Under the pieces are notes generated by a model that was given only the letters and a program-made list of their open reading frames with translations, had not been told where the DNA came from and did no database searches. A stretch of DNA of 64,000 nucleotides from Halorientalis persicus (lineage in GTDB: Archaea; Halobacteriota; Halobacteria; Halobacteriales; Haloarculaceae), in assembly GCF_900110215.1 (NCBI RefSeq), contig NZ_FOCX01000005.1, forward strand, positions 168,391 to 232,390. The letters are read 5' to 3'. Position numbers and translations under genes: made by a program. How positions within the stretch are numbered: the first letter of the stretch is position 1; each line of letters begins with the position of its first letter. Below are positions 16,174-24,729 of the stretch, one piece after another.

Positions 16174-17004
16174 TTACAGGTCCGTTCGGTCGCCGATCTC
16201 TGTGATTTCGAGCCGGCGGGGGAACTCGTGGCTTCGGACGTGGTCGTGCAGTGCCGTCGGGTCCGCAGTCAGTCCCTTCCACATATCCCAGTGGGTCGGG
16301 CAGAGCCGGTCTAACTGGAGCTGGCGGGCGGCCTCGCTGATCTCGTTCTCGTCGCTGTACCACTTCGTGTACTTCGGCTCTCGGGTCTCCTTGTCGGGAA
16401 TCTGGCCGTCCGACCCGAACGCGAGGACGCCGAGGTCGATGTCGTAGGTCTCGCCGATGGCCTCGAAGGACTCGCCGGGCCGGGCGTCGCCGCCGTGGAA
16501 GAAGGTCCCGGCGTCGTGTTCGAAGACGTAGGACACGGGGTGAGTGGCGTCGGGGTCGTTTGCCGGTTCGACGTGTACGCGGAGGCTCCCGATCTCGAAG
16601 GTGTCGCCGTCGCTCACCTCGTGAAACTGTGTGTCGTCGACGGCCCACTCGTCGGTCCAGCCCTCCGACTCGGCGACGGCCAGCGAGTCGTCGGGCCCCA
16701 CGTAGTCGGCCCCGGTTTCGGCGAGGATCGGTGCCTGACTCGGGCCGTGCACGTGGTCGGAGTGTTCGTGCGTGGCGAGGACGGCGTCGGCCTCACGCAC
16801 GTCGGTCGGGTCGAACGGCACCGGGATCATTCGAACTGTCCGGGGCGGATCGCCCGTGCCGAGATACGGGTCGATAAAGAGCGTGGTCCCGTCGTCGGCC
16901 TTCAGGACGAAGCCGTTACAGCCGAGATACCAGATCGCCAGTCCGTCGGGATCCGCGTCGGCGACGGCCGCGGGCAACCAGTCGCCCCAGTCGCTGTGAA
17001 CCAT
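16174..17004 (-). CDS. UlaG-like MBL-fold metal-dependent hydrolase
   Basis: A 276-residue metallo-beta-lactamase-fold protein. The metal motif ATHEHSDHVHG is followed by a further ligand region (THPVSYVFEHDAGTFFHGGDAR) and a C-terminal His (CPTHWDMWKG). The long insert and spacing resemble UlaG (ascorbate-6-phosphate lactonase) relatives and COG2220. An ascorbate pathway is not visible nearby, so the substrate is unknown. It is flanked on the same strand by the ylbF-family gene 94 bp upstream. Confidence 0.88.
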   Translation of the reverse strand: MVHSDWGDWLPAAVADADPDGLAIWYLGCNGFVLKADDGTTLFIDPYLGTGDPPRTVRMIPVPFDPTDVREADAVLATHEHSDHVHGPSQAPILAETGADYVGPDDSLAVAESEGWTDEWAVDDTQFHEVSDGDTFEIGSLRVHVEPANDPDATHPVSYVFEHDAGTFFHGGDARPGESFEAIGETYDIDLGVLAFGSDGQIPDKETREPKYTKWYSDENEISEAARQLQLDRLCPTHWDMWKGLTADPTALHDHVRSHEFPRRLEITEIGDRTDL

Positions 17005-17098
17005 GACCGTGGATCCGCCGGGCCGCCCAAAGAGAATTTCGACACGGGCGACGCTCGGCGCCCTGGCGTCGGCGAGAAAACGAACGGCGTCGTGAGCC

Positions 17099-17494
17099 TC
17101 AGTCTTCGCAACAGCCGCCGGCCTTCTGGCCGAAGTCGATCCGGAGGGGGTCCGAGATGGTCTCGTTGATCTCCTGGAGGTGGAGTTCGAGTTCGTTCTG
17201 TGCCTGCAGGAACTCGGCCATCACGGGGATGTCGTGGAGCGCTTCCTGTTTGGACTGCAGTTCGCGGAGGTCTTCCTGGGTCGCATCACCGGTCTGGCGG
17301 GCGAGCATGAACTCCTCGCGGAACTGCTCGAACTCCTGAATTTTCTCCTGAGCGTCCTCGTCGTTCTCGACGGCCTCTTTGGCCTCCTCGAATCGCTGGT
17401 AGGCCGGGAGATCGGCGATCGCCTCGCCGAGGTCGCGGCTGAGCTGGTCGACTGTCGACTGGGCGGACTCGCCGGATTCCGTTTCGATGCTCAT
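17099..17494 (-). CDS. YlbF family protein
   Basis: A 131-residue helical protein. The core QLSRDLGEAIADLPAYQRFEEAKEAVENDE...KIQEFEQFREEF matches the YlbF/YmcA (DUF964) family. The C-terminus ends GQKAGGCCED with paired cysteines. In Bacillus, YlbF with YmcA and YaaT forms a complex that directs RNase Y cleavage and can carry iron-sulfur clusters; whether archaeal members act on RNA is not known. A possible partner RNase, RNase J, is encoded at 49036, far from it. Confidence 0.87.
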   Translation of the reverse strand: MSIETESGESAQSTVDQLSRDLGEAIADLPAYQRFEEAKEAVENDEDAQEKIQEFEQFREEFMLARQTGDATQEDLRELQSKQEALHDIPVMAEFLQAQNELELHLQEINETISDPLRIDFGQKAGGCCED

Positions 17495-17677
17495 CGCCGT
17501 GGCCTATGTCCTTCAGCGGTTTCAACCTGCCGAACCGTTCGGACCAGCGGCTTGCGGAGGTGCCTGTGGGACACGACGGTACCAGCACACCCGTCGGTGT
17601 CTCTAGTATCAGTATCGATATTTTGAAAGTTACTGCTTTAGTCCGGTAACGAAATCGTTGCGAAAGAGGGTATCTCT

Positions 17678-19102
17678 ATGGCTACTGTCGTCTCTTCGCG
17701 CGCCGTCGTTGGCATTTTATTGTTGATTCTGGGACTCACCTACGTCGCGACCGGGAGTGCAGTCGCCAGCCCCGTCGACGGCGGGTCGAACGTGACCACC
17801 GTGGCCGGACCGACGGTCACGACGACCACCGAGCGAGTGGGCGGGTCCGGGATACTTCGATACGAACTGACGCTCACGGGTTTGTCCGAGTACGAGCGTG
17901 TCAAACTCGTCGTCGGGCGTGACTCGACGGTCGTCGCGGCCGACGGGATGACGACCACTCAGCGTGACGGTCGGACCTGGTTGCAGGTGGCCGGCGATGG
18001 TGACGATGCGAGCGTTCGCATCCGGACGACGACCGCGGCGGCCGAAGGGCCCAGCGATGGGGGCGAGTACTTCGCGACCGAGTCGTGGCTGCTGGGTCGA
18101 GTGCCGCTGGTCGAACTCCGCTGGACCGCGCCCGGAGAGGGCGTCGAGCGCCGTCGGCTGTTCGACGACCTTCGGGGTACCTCCGAGGATGAGACGGCCG
18201 GAGACCGGTACGCGCTGGTCGGTGCCCAGCGTCGCACGACCGTCGCCGCGGTCGACGGGACCATCCGGATCGTCAGCCCCGCCGGAACGGAGTTCGGGCC
18301 GGGCGAGGACGCCCTCGCTTCGGCCCTCGGTGACGCCGCCGACCGACTGGACGTAGGTGACCGCGGCGACGAGGTGGTGCTGTTCGCGCTGGGGAGTCCG
18401 GCCAGGCGTGGCGGCGAGTCGTTCCCGGTCCACGACGAGGGGTGGGTCAACGCCGACGCGCGGCTCGACGACCCCAACAGCGTCTGGCTCCACGAGTACG
18501 TCCACACGCGTCAGGACTTCCGGCTTGCCGCGGATATGCGGTGGTTCCGGGAAGCCAGCGCCGAGTACTACGCCGCACGGCTGGCCTACGAACAGGACCG
18601 GATCGACAGGGCCGCGATGGAAGCCCACATCGACGGGGCCCCGACGACGGCCGCGCTGACCAAACCAGGCTCCTGGGACGACCCGACGGTCCCGTACACG
18701 AAGGGCGCGCGCGTTCTCGCACTGGTCGATCGAAAGGTCAGGCTCTCGACCGACGGCGCGCGCTCGCTGGAGGACGTGTTCCGGCGGTTGAACGAACATG
18801 ACGGGGCAGTTACATACGCGGATTTCAAAGACGCCGTCGCCGCCGTCGCCGACCACCGGATGGACGGCTGGCTCGACCGCTACGTCGACGGGACCGCACC
18901 GGTTTCGAGTTTCTATCCGGGCGGTCCCAAACGGCAAGGGGTGCTCGCGCCACTCGTGCAGGCGGTCGACGAAATGGGTACAGGCGCGGTGTTTCTCGTG
19001 GTGTCGGTTTTCCTGAGCGGAATCTGCTCGGTGCCGCTGTATCGGTACCTCGACCGGATCGAACGGGACGGCCGGGACGAGCGACCGGGGCGGCCGGTTT
19101 GA
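17678..19102 (+). CDS. membrane-anchored extracellular zinc-protease-like protein
   Basis: The protein has 474 residues. A signal peptide (AVVGILLLILGLTYVATGSAVA) and a C-terminal transmembrane helix (about 440-462; AVFLVVSVFLSGICSVPLY) place the body outside the cell. After a beta-rich domain with several NxT sequons, LHEYVHTRQDF contains HExxH and FREASAEYYA provides the distal glutamate, the gluzincin arrangement. The following helical region (AVAAVADHRMDGWLDRYVDG) resembles M1/M61-like C-terminal helices. It is probably an ectoprotease with unknown substrate. Confidence 0.78.
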   Translation: MATVVSSRAVVGILLLILGLTYVATGSAVASPVDGGSNVTTVAGPTVTTTTERVGGSGILRYELTLTGLSEYERVKLVVGRDSTVVAADGMTTTQRDGRTWLQVAGDGDDASVRIRTTTAAAEGPSDGGEYFATESWLLGRVPLVELRWTAPGEGVERRRLFDDLRGTSEDETAGDRYALVGAQRRTTVAAVDGTIRIVSPAGTEFGPGEDALASALGDAADRLDVGDRGDEVVLFALGSPARRGGESFPVHDEGWVNADARLDDPNSVWLHEYVHTRQDFRLAADMRWFREASAEYYAARLAYEQDRIDRAAMEAHIDGAPTTAALTKPGSWDDPTVPYTKGARVLALVDRKVRLSTDGARSLEDVFRRLNEHDGAVTYADFKDAVAAVADHRMDGWLDRYVDGTAPVSSFYPGGPKRQGVLAPLVQAVDEMGTGAVFLVVSVFLSGICSVPLYRYLDRIERDGRDERPGRPV

Positions 19103-19170
19103 ATCCTGGCTAGCGACCACGGGGTCCGAAAGCGTCGGCGTTTTACGCGCCCGGCAGTTACGGAGGTGCA

Positions 19171-20226
19171 ATGAGCCAGGATTCGTCGGAGAGCTACTCC
19201 GAGGGGGATCTCCGGGGGACAGGAATGTCCCTGAAACACGACCGTGAGTGGGACTACGAACTCGACCGGATCACCGAGGCCGTCGCCGAGCGCGACGCCG
19301 AGACCGTCGGGTTGCAGTTCCCCGAGGGGCTGAAGCGGCGCGCCAGCGCCGTCACCGACGACCTCCGGGCGGAACTCCCCGAGGACGTGACCGTCATGAC
19401 CTCGGGCCAGCCCTGCTACGGGGCCTGCGATCTGGACACCTACATGATGCGCCGGACGGACGTGTTCGTCCACTTCGGCCACAGCCCGATGAAGGAGTCC
19501 GAGAAGATCATCTACGTGCCACTCTTCTCGAACGTCGAGGTCACGCCGATCATGGCCGAGTCGCTGGACGAACTGGCCGATCCGGACGAGGACCCCGACG
19601 TGGGCCTGGTGACGACGGCCCAGCACATGAACAAGTTCGAGGAGATGCGCGAGTGGCTCGAAGACCGCGACTACGAGGTCCACACCCGCCGCGGGGACGA
19701 CCGCCTGACCCACGAGGGCCAGGTGCTGGGCTGTAACTACGCCAGCGCGGACGTGGACGCCGACCAGATCCTCTACGTCGGCGGCGGGAAGTTCCACCCG
19801 CTCGGGCTGGCGATGGAACACCCCGACAAACACGTCGTCATCGCGGACCCGGTCAACAACGCCATCACCGTCGCCGATCCCGAGAAGTTCCTGAAACAAC
19901 GTTACGCCGCGGTCCACAAGGCGATGGACGCCGAGGAGTGGGGCGTCATCTTCTGCACCAAGATCGGCCAGGGTCGCTGGGACCAGGCCGAGGAGATCGT
20001 CGAGGAGAACGACAACGCCTACCTCATCACGATGGACGAGGTGACGCCCGACCGGCTGACGAACTTCGGGTTCGACGCCTACGTCAACACTGGCTGTCCG
20101 CGGATCACGACCGACGACGGCCCGCAGTTCAAGAAGCCGATGCTCACGCCCGGCGAGTACGAGATCGCCATCGGCGAAAAACCGCTCGACGAACTCTCCT
20201 TCGACACCTTCCACGGGACCTGGTGA
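19171..20226 (+). CDS. dph2: diphthamide biosynthesis radical enzyme
   Basis: This 351-residue protein transfers the 3-amino-3-carboxypropyl group of SAM to a histidine of elongation factor 2, the first step of diphthamide synthesis. Three cysteines, one per domain, bind the non-classical radical-SAM [4Fe-4S] cluster: GQPCYGACD, LGCNYASAD and NTGCPRITTDD. The opening VGLQFPEGLKRRA and YVGGGKFHPLGLAM are family signatures. It is monocistronic; the second-step gene is not in the window. The N-terminus has an extra acidic stretch before MSLKHDREWDYE, a possible alternative start. Confidence 0.95.
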   Translation: MSQDSSESYSEGDLRGTGMSLKHDREWDYELDRITEAVAERDAETVGLQFPEGLKRRASAVTDDLRAELPEDVTVMTSGQPCYGACDLDTYMMRRTDVFVHFGHSPMKESEKIIYVPLFSNVEVTPIMAESLDELADPDEDPDVGLVTTAQHMNKFEEMREWLEDRDYEVHTRRGDDRLTHEGQVLGCNYASADVDADQILYVGGGKFHPLGLAMEHPDKHVVIADPVNNAITVADPEKFLKQRYAAVHKAMDAEEWGVIFCTKIGQGRWDQAEEIVEENDNAYLITMDEVTPDRLTNFGFDAYVNTGCPRITTDDGPQFKKPMLTPGEYEIAIGEKPLDELSFDTFHGTW

Positions 20227-20378
20227 GGTGCGCACGGTCGACGAGGCATTCGGTACCGATACTGCAACAACCCGACCGCCACGGATCACCGTCGTGTGTC
20301 GAAACTGCAAGCATTCGACAGGGAGGCAGTGACCGACCCGCAGAATGTCATTCAACCCCCTGGGTTCTGTTTTCGAAC

Positions 20379-21221
20379 GTGTCACGCTCGCCACTCGTCA
20401 CGGTCGGAATCGTCGTGTCCGTCGCCTTCGGCGTTGCGGTGGTCCTGACGGCCGGGACCGCCCTCGTGGCCGCGGCCGGTCACATCGCCGGCGACATCGC
20501 TCTCGATTCCGGTCCGCCAGCCGACCCGTCAGATGACTTCGCCGACACCGGGAACACGTCCGTGCCCGGGCTCTCCGCCAACGGAACCGCCAACATCTCC
20601 ACGGTCCTCGAATCACATCGCAGTGCCCTCTCGAACCGCGGCTACGTCGCGGTGACAAACGCGACCCAGCGGGCGGACGGGTCGGTAGTGTCTGCACGAA
20701 ACCGGACGTTCCGGGCGACACCGAATGGGTCACACTTCCTCGTCGTCGAGCGGGGGACCGACGATCAGGGGGCGACCAGCGGGGCGACCGTCTGGGCCAA
20801 CGATAGCTACCGGTTCACCCGGCAGGCGACCGCCGAGACCGAACAGTACGCTGTCACCGGGCGTGTCCCGGGCACGCCGATCCCGCCGACGACGGAGTCG
20901 TTCGCCGCGGCTTTCAGTCGCGCCGACGGCGAGTTCGTGGTCACGGACTCGGAGACGGTCGACGGCCACCGGGTCGTCACCTTCGCGGCACCGCTCGAAC
21001 GATCCGCCGACCGGAACGGGAATCCGGGGACGTTGACTCTCCTGGTCGACGACCAGGGTGTCGTCTGGAACGCGACCGCGACCCGACCCACCGCCGACGG
21101 GACCGAGCGGGTGACCTACCGGCTCGTCGACCTCGGCGTCGAGAGCGTGCCCGAGCCCGACTGGCTGTCGGAAGCCCGGGACGAAGCGACGACACCCGGG
21201 CCAGGGCCCGGCGGCCCGTAG
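20379..21221 (+). CDS. exported membrane-anchored protein of unknown function
   Basis: I start at GTG 20379 (MSRSPLVTVGIVVSVAFGVA), which places one transmembrane or signal-anchor helix at residues 7-35. The remaining 245 residues are beta-rich and carry many NxT/NxS sequons (ANGTANISTV, VTNATQR, NRTF), typical of haloarchaeal surface proteins. The body (FTRQATAETEQYAVTG, DGHRVVTFAAPLE, LTLLVDDQGVVW) resembles the secreted LolA-like lipoprotein families common in haloarchaea, but no lipobox cysteine is present. No enzyme motif. Confidence 0.7.
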   Translation: MSRSPLVTVGIVVSVAFGVAVVLTAGTALVAAAGHIAGDIALDSGPPADPSDDFADTGNTSVPGLSANGTANISTVLESHRSALSNRGYVAVTNATQRADGSVVSARNRTFRATPNGSHFLVVERGTDDQGATSGATVWANDSYRFTRQATAETEQYAVTGRVPGTPIPPTTESFAAAFSRADGEFVVTDSETVDGHRVVTFAAPLERSADRNGNPGTLTLLVDDQGVVWNATATRPTADGTERVTYRLVDLGVESVPEPDWLSEARDEATTPGPGPGGP

Positions 21222-21231
21222 CGCTGCCCGC

Positions 21232-22173
21232 TCAGAACGCGTCGTCGAGGTCGGCGGCGACACTCTCGATGGCCTCGTCGGCGGCATCGACGACGCCAAC
21301 CATGCTGGCGAAGCCGTGGATCATGTCCTCGTAGTGGTCGTGGGTCACGTCGACGCCCTCGGCTTCGAGGCGGTCGGCGTAGACGCGCCCCTCGTCCCGG
21401 AGCGGATCGAACTCGGCGGTGAGGACCGTCGCGGACGGGACGCCCGAGAGGTCGTCGGCGAGCAGCGGCGCGAAGTACTCGTTGCGCAGGTGGATCTCGT
21501 CTTGCACGTACTGCTCGACGAACCACTCCATGCTCTCGGTTTCGAGGAAGTAGCCCTCGGCGTTCTCCGCGTAGGAGTCGAAGTCCGCGTCGAGGACGGG
21601 TGAGCTCACGGCCGGGTAGATCAGCACCTGGTGGGCGAGGTCGGGGCCGCCCCGGTCCTGAACCGCGAGCGTGGTCGCGGCCGAGAGGTTCGCGCCGGCG
21701 GAGTCGCCGCCGACCGCGATCCGGTCGGTGTCCACGTCGATGTGGTCGCCGTGTTCGGCCACCCACTCGACGGCCGCGTAGGCGTCCTCGACGGCCGCGG
21801 GGAAGGGATTCTCGGGTGCGAGCCGGTAATCGATCGACAGCACCGCGCAGTCGGCGGCGTTGGTGAGCGACCGGCACAGGGCGTCGTGTGTCTCCAGGCT
21901 CCCGATGACGAACCCGCCGCCGTGGAAGTACACGAGTACGGGATGAGGGCCGTCGCCGTCGGGCTGGTAGAGGCGGACCGGGAGCGCCCCGCCAGGCCCC
22001 TGAATCTCGAAGTTCTCGACGTTGGCCACGTCCTCCCCGTCACCCCGCATGGCGGCCATCGCTTCCAGTTGATTGCGAGCCTCCCCGACCGACACCGCGT
22101 ACGTCGGCGGCACCGGCTGGTCCTCGATCATCTGCAACACGGCCTGTACCTGCGGATGTGGTTGGTCTGCCAT
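21232..22173 (-). CDS. alpha/beta hydrolase, hormone-sensitive-lipase family esterase
   Basis: A 313-residue cytoplasmic esterase. The HSL signature HGGGFVIGSLE forms the oxyanion hole and nucleophile Ser lies in GGDSAGANLSAA. The acid is in TAEFDPLRDEG and the catalytic His in HDHYEDMIHGFASM. It would hydrolyse short acyl esters. It is monocistronic, convergent with the secreted protein at 20379 by a 10-bp gap. Confidence 0.93.
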   Translation of the reverse strand: MADQPHPQVQAVLQMIEDQPVPPTYAVSVGEARNQLEAMAAMRGDGEDVANVENFEIQGPGGALPVRLYQPDGDGPHPVLVYFHGGGFVIGSLETHDALCRSLTNAADCAVLSIDYRLAPENPFPAAVEDAYAAVEWVAEHGDHIDVDTDRIAVGGDSAGANLSAATTLAVQDRGGPDLAHQVLIYPAVSSPVLDADFDSYAENAEGYFLETESMEWFVEQYVQDEIHLRNEYFAPLLADDLSGVPSATVLTAEFDPLRDEGRVYADRLEAEGVDVTHDHYEDMIHGFASMVGVVDAADEAIESVAADLDDAF

Positions 22174-22278
22174 ACCGTGCCCACGGAACGCGACACTGTT
22201 AATCCTATCCCACGATGAACTTACGACGTAAACCTAGACGGTGGCTCCGTCCGCCACTGTTTCTACACGGACCGAATA

Positions 22279-22290
22279 GGAATTATTACC
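22279..22290 (+). promoter_or_regulatory. TATA box for the METTL5-like gene
   Basis: An AATTATTA core at 22281-22288 lies about 28 nt before the ATG at 22313, so the mRNA would begin almost at that ATG (leaderless) and not at the methylase ATG 99 nt downstream of the TATA box. Confidence 0.5.
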
Positions 22291-22312
22291 ACTCATACAC
22301 CAAACTTTTTCA

Positions 22313-22387
22313 ATGAATACAGCGTATCTCAGAGTAGCGATGAGCACAGGTGTCCGCCGGGCTGGCTGTCGGGGTGAGCCGGTATGA
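22313..22387 (+). CDS. 24-codon upstream ORF overlapping the methylase start
   Basis: ATG 22313 opens a 24-residue reading frame (MNTAYLRVAMSTGV..., Arg/Gly-rich end) whose TGA at 22385-22387 overlaps the methylase ATG at 22384 (ATGA). A TATA box at 22281-22288 would place the mRNA 5' end at this ATG. Reading it would deliver ribosomes to the methylase start by termination-reinitiation. Whether the peptide itself matters is unknown. Confidence 0.45.
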   Translation: MNTAYLRVAMSTGVRRAGCRGEPV

Positions 22388-23007
22388 GTACGAAAAGCGG
22401 GCTCGCACAGCGGTTGGCGATCGTCGCCGGGTTCGAGAACCCGTCGGCGTCGCTGGAGCAGTATCGGACGCCGCCGGAGTTGGCGGCCCATCTGGTTCAC
22501 AGGGCCGACCTGCAGGGCGACATCGAGGACCGGACCGTCGTCGACCTCGGGTGTGGGACCGGGATGCTGGCGCTGGGGGCCGCACTAAGGGGGCCGACGC
22601 GAGTCGTCGGGATCGACGTGGACCCTGCACCGCTCGCGACGGCGACGGAGAACGAGCGGAAAGTCGCCTCCGCGTCGGCCGTCGACTGGCTCCGGGCGGA
22701 CGCCACGCGGGCCCCGCTCTGCCCCGACGGACCGACGACGGTCGTGATGAACCCGCCGTTCGGCGCACAGGCCGGCAACGAACACGCCGACCGCGCCTTC
22801 CTCGAAACGGCCGCTGACATCGCCGACGTGTCCTACTCGATCCACAACGAGAACAGCGACGCGTTCGTCGAGGCCTTCGCCGCGGACGAGGGCGGCGAGG
22901 TCACCCACGCGTTCCGGGCCACCTTCGAGTTGCCCAACCAGTTCGATCACCACACCGAAGACGCCCGCACCATCGACGCGGAAGTGTTCCGTATCGAGTG
23001 GCGCTAG
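22384..23007 (+). CDS. METTL5-like RNA methyltransferase
   Basis: A 207-residue SAM-dependent methylase. Motif I is VDLGCGTGMLALGAAL, acidic motif II VVGIDVDPAPLA, and motif IV VMNPPFGAQ, an NPPF of the N6-adenine or base-methylating class. A preceding LEQYRTPPELAAHLVH is shared with METTL5 and archaeal COG2263 proteins. Human METTL5 makes m6A in 18S rRNA, so rRNA is the likely target here. Its TAG overlaps the stop of the convergent rhomboid gene in a shared CTAG. Confidence 0.9.
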   Translation: MSTKSGLAQRLAIVAGFENPSASLEQYRTPPELAAHLVHRADLQGDIEDRTVVDLGCGTGMLALGAALRGPTRVVGIDVDPAPLATATENERKVASASAVDWLRADATRAPLCPDGPTTVVMNPPFGAQAGNEHADRAFLETAADIADVSYSIHNENSDAFVEAFAADEGGEVTHAFRATFELPNQFDHHTEDARTIDAEVFRIEWR

Positions 23008-24686
23008 CCCCGGCCCGCGATCCGGACTCGCGTGTCGTTCGTGAACGCGAACAGGCTTCCGGACGCCGTCCGGTTGAACCGCAATCCGCCCGCGGAGACG
23101 TTCGTTCCCACGCTCGGTACCCGTGTCTCGCCGAGGGTCTCGTTGCTGGTGACGACCGCGAGTTCGAACTGTCGGTCGGCAGGTGCGAGGACGATCCGCC
23201 GACCCGCGATCCGTGGCTCTACCGTCGAGGGGTTCGAGGTGAACGCCAGGCGGCGCGTGTCATCGTGGGAGAGCGAGACCGTGTAGACCGAATCGTTACC
23301 GACCGGATTCCAGGCTGTGCGGTTCGCCACGACCCGCTCGTACCGGCCGGGGCTCCCGAGAACCATCGTCACTGAACCTCTGGCCGCGAGTTCGCGCTTG
23401 CCGACGGTCGTGTAGAATATCTCGCGGGACTCGCTCGTGACGACGACGCCGCTCGTGTTGATCCGACCGCCATCGCCGAAGGGCCCGACGGCGAACGAGG
23501 AGGCGTACTCGTCGGTGATCCCCTCGGCGTACGTGACCTCGTACCCGTCGACGCTGATCTCGCCGTCGACGCCGTCGTCGAGGACGAACAACCCAGTCCA
23601 GACGGCCGTCAGGGAGAACGCGACGACGATGGCCCCGAGGACGATCCCGGCGAGTTCCCTGGTTCGCAGGTCCGCGGTGATCGACCGCTCGGTCAGCGGG
23701 AGGGCGATGCTCGACAGCAACATTCGGTCCCCGTATTCGCCGATGCCGCTCGCCACCAGCGCGGCGAGCAGGAAGATCACGGCGACCCCGACGGCCCGAT
23801 AGAGGACGAAACGACCGCCCGCGACTGGCGTGTACAGCTGCCAGAGCCCCTGTAAAACGGCGAATATCAGGACCGCCAGCCACAGACGGGCCGGGCTGGG
23901 CAACCGATCCCGGCGTACAGCCAGATATCCACCGAGCGCGATCCCGACGAGAAAGCCGTAGAGATGTCCCTGGATCGCGATGTTGGCCCAGCCCGGCGTG
24001 ACGAACACTTCCCGGGCCTGTGAGACGGTGAACGGGTCGGTCGCTGCCCGAACCGCGAGGTCGACGATTCGCGCGCCGAGAAAGACGAGGATCGACGTGA
24101 TCGGGTACGAGACGAGCGCGAACCCGGCGATGGCGAACACGACACCGGAGAAGCCGATCGTCGGGCCGAAGGAGAACACGCCCGAGATCAGTCCGACCGC
24201 GATGGCGGTCGCCGGGACCGCGAGGATACGGACGAACGGATTGTCCCGGAGTCTCGCGAACGATTGACTGCCCCGTTGCCGGGGGAAGTGTCCCCACGCG
24301 TACTCGGCCACGGGCATGAACGTCAGCGTCCCGACCAGATTCGAGGAGACGTGGTCGAGCCCGGAGTGAGCGAACGGCGACGTGACGATCCCGAGCGGGT
24401 AGAAGTACGACCAGCTGACGAAGGGGATCATCAGCGGCTTCCGCGGGTGTTCGTACCCGGCCTGGACGACGAGATAGAACGCGGCCACGGCGGCGACCGT
24501 CAGCAGCGTGCCCCACGGGATACCGAGGACGAACCGCCGCCGGAGCGTGTGCGCCCAGCGCCCCTGCGGGCGCTCGAACCGGAGTGTGATACCCAGCGAG
24601 ACCAGCACGGACACCAGTACCACGGCGGCCCAGAGCCACCACGGAATCGACCGCAACAACCCGATCTGTAACACGCCGGCTCCCAT
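23004..24686 (-). CDS. rhomboid intramembrane serine protease, large haloarchaeal form
   Basis: I start at ATG 24686 (MGAGVLQIGLLRSIPWWLWA), 560 residues; a TTG 30 nt upstream is in frame. The rhomboid core has an HSGLDHVSSNLVG helix with His/Asn, catalytic Ser180 in FGPTIGFSGVVFAI (GxSG) and His241 in NIAIQGHLYGFLVG. About seven to nine hydrophobic helices are visible. After the core is a long extracytoplasmic beta-rich domain (about 340-560), larger than in bacterial rhomboids, which may select substrates. It overlaps the METTL5-like gene end by 4 nt. Confidence 0.92.
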   Translation of the reverse strand: MGAGVLQIGLLRSIPWWLWAAVVLVSVLVSLGITLRFERPQGRWAHTLRRRFVLGIPWGTLLTVAAVAAFYLVVQAGYEHPRKPLMIPFVSWSYFYPLGIVTSPFAHSGLDHVSSNLVGTLTFMPVAEYAWGHFPRQRGSQSFARLRDNPFVRILAVPATAIAVGLISGVFSFGPTIGFSGVVFAIAGFALVSYPITSILVFLGARIVDLAVRAATDPFTVSQAREVFVTPGWANIAIQGHLYGFLVGIALGGYLAVRRDRLPSPARLWLAVLIFAVLQGLWQLYTPVAGGRFVLYRAVGVAVIFLLAALVASGIGEYGDRMLLSSIALPLTERSITADLRTRELAGIVLGAIVVAFSLTAVWTGLFVLDDGVDGEISVDGYEVTYAEGITDEYASSFAVGPFGDGGRINTSGVVVTSESREIFYTTVGKRELAARGSVTMVLGSPGRYERVVANRTAWNPVGNDSVYTVSLSHDDTRRLAFTSNPSTVEPRIAGRRIVLAPADRQFELAVVTSNETLGETRVPSVGTNVSAGGLRFNRTASGSLFAFTNDTRVRIAGRG

Positions 24687-24729
24687 ACCCGGTGGCTCGG
24701 CCGCGGCTCCATTCAACCTACCGGACCCG

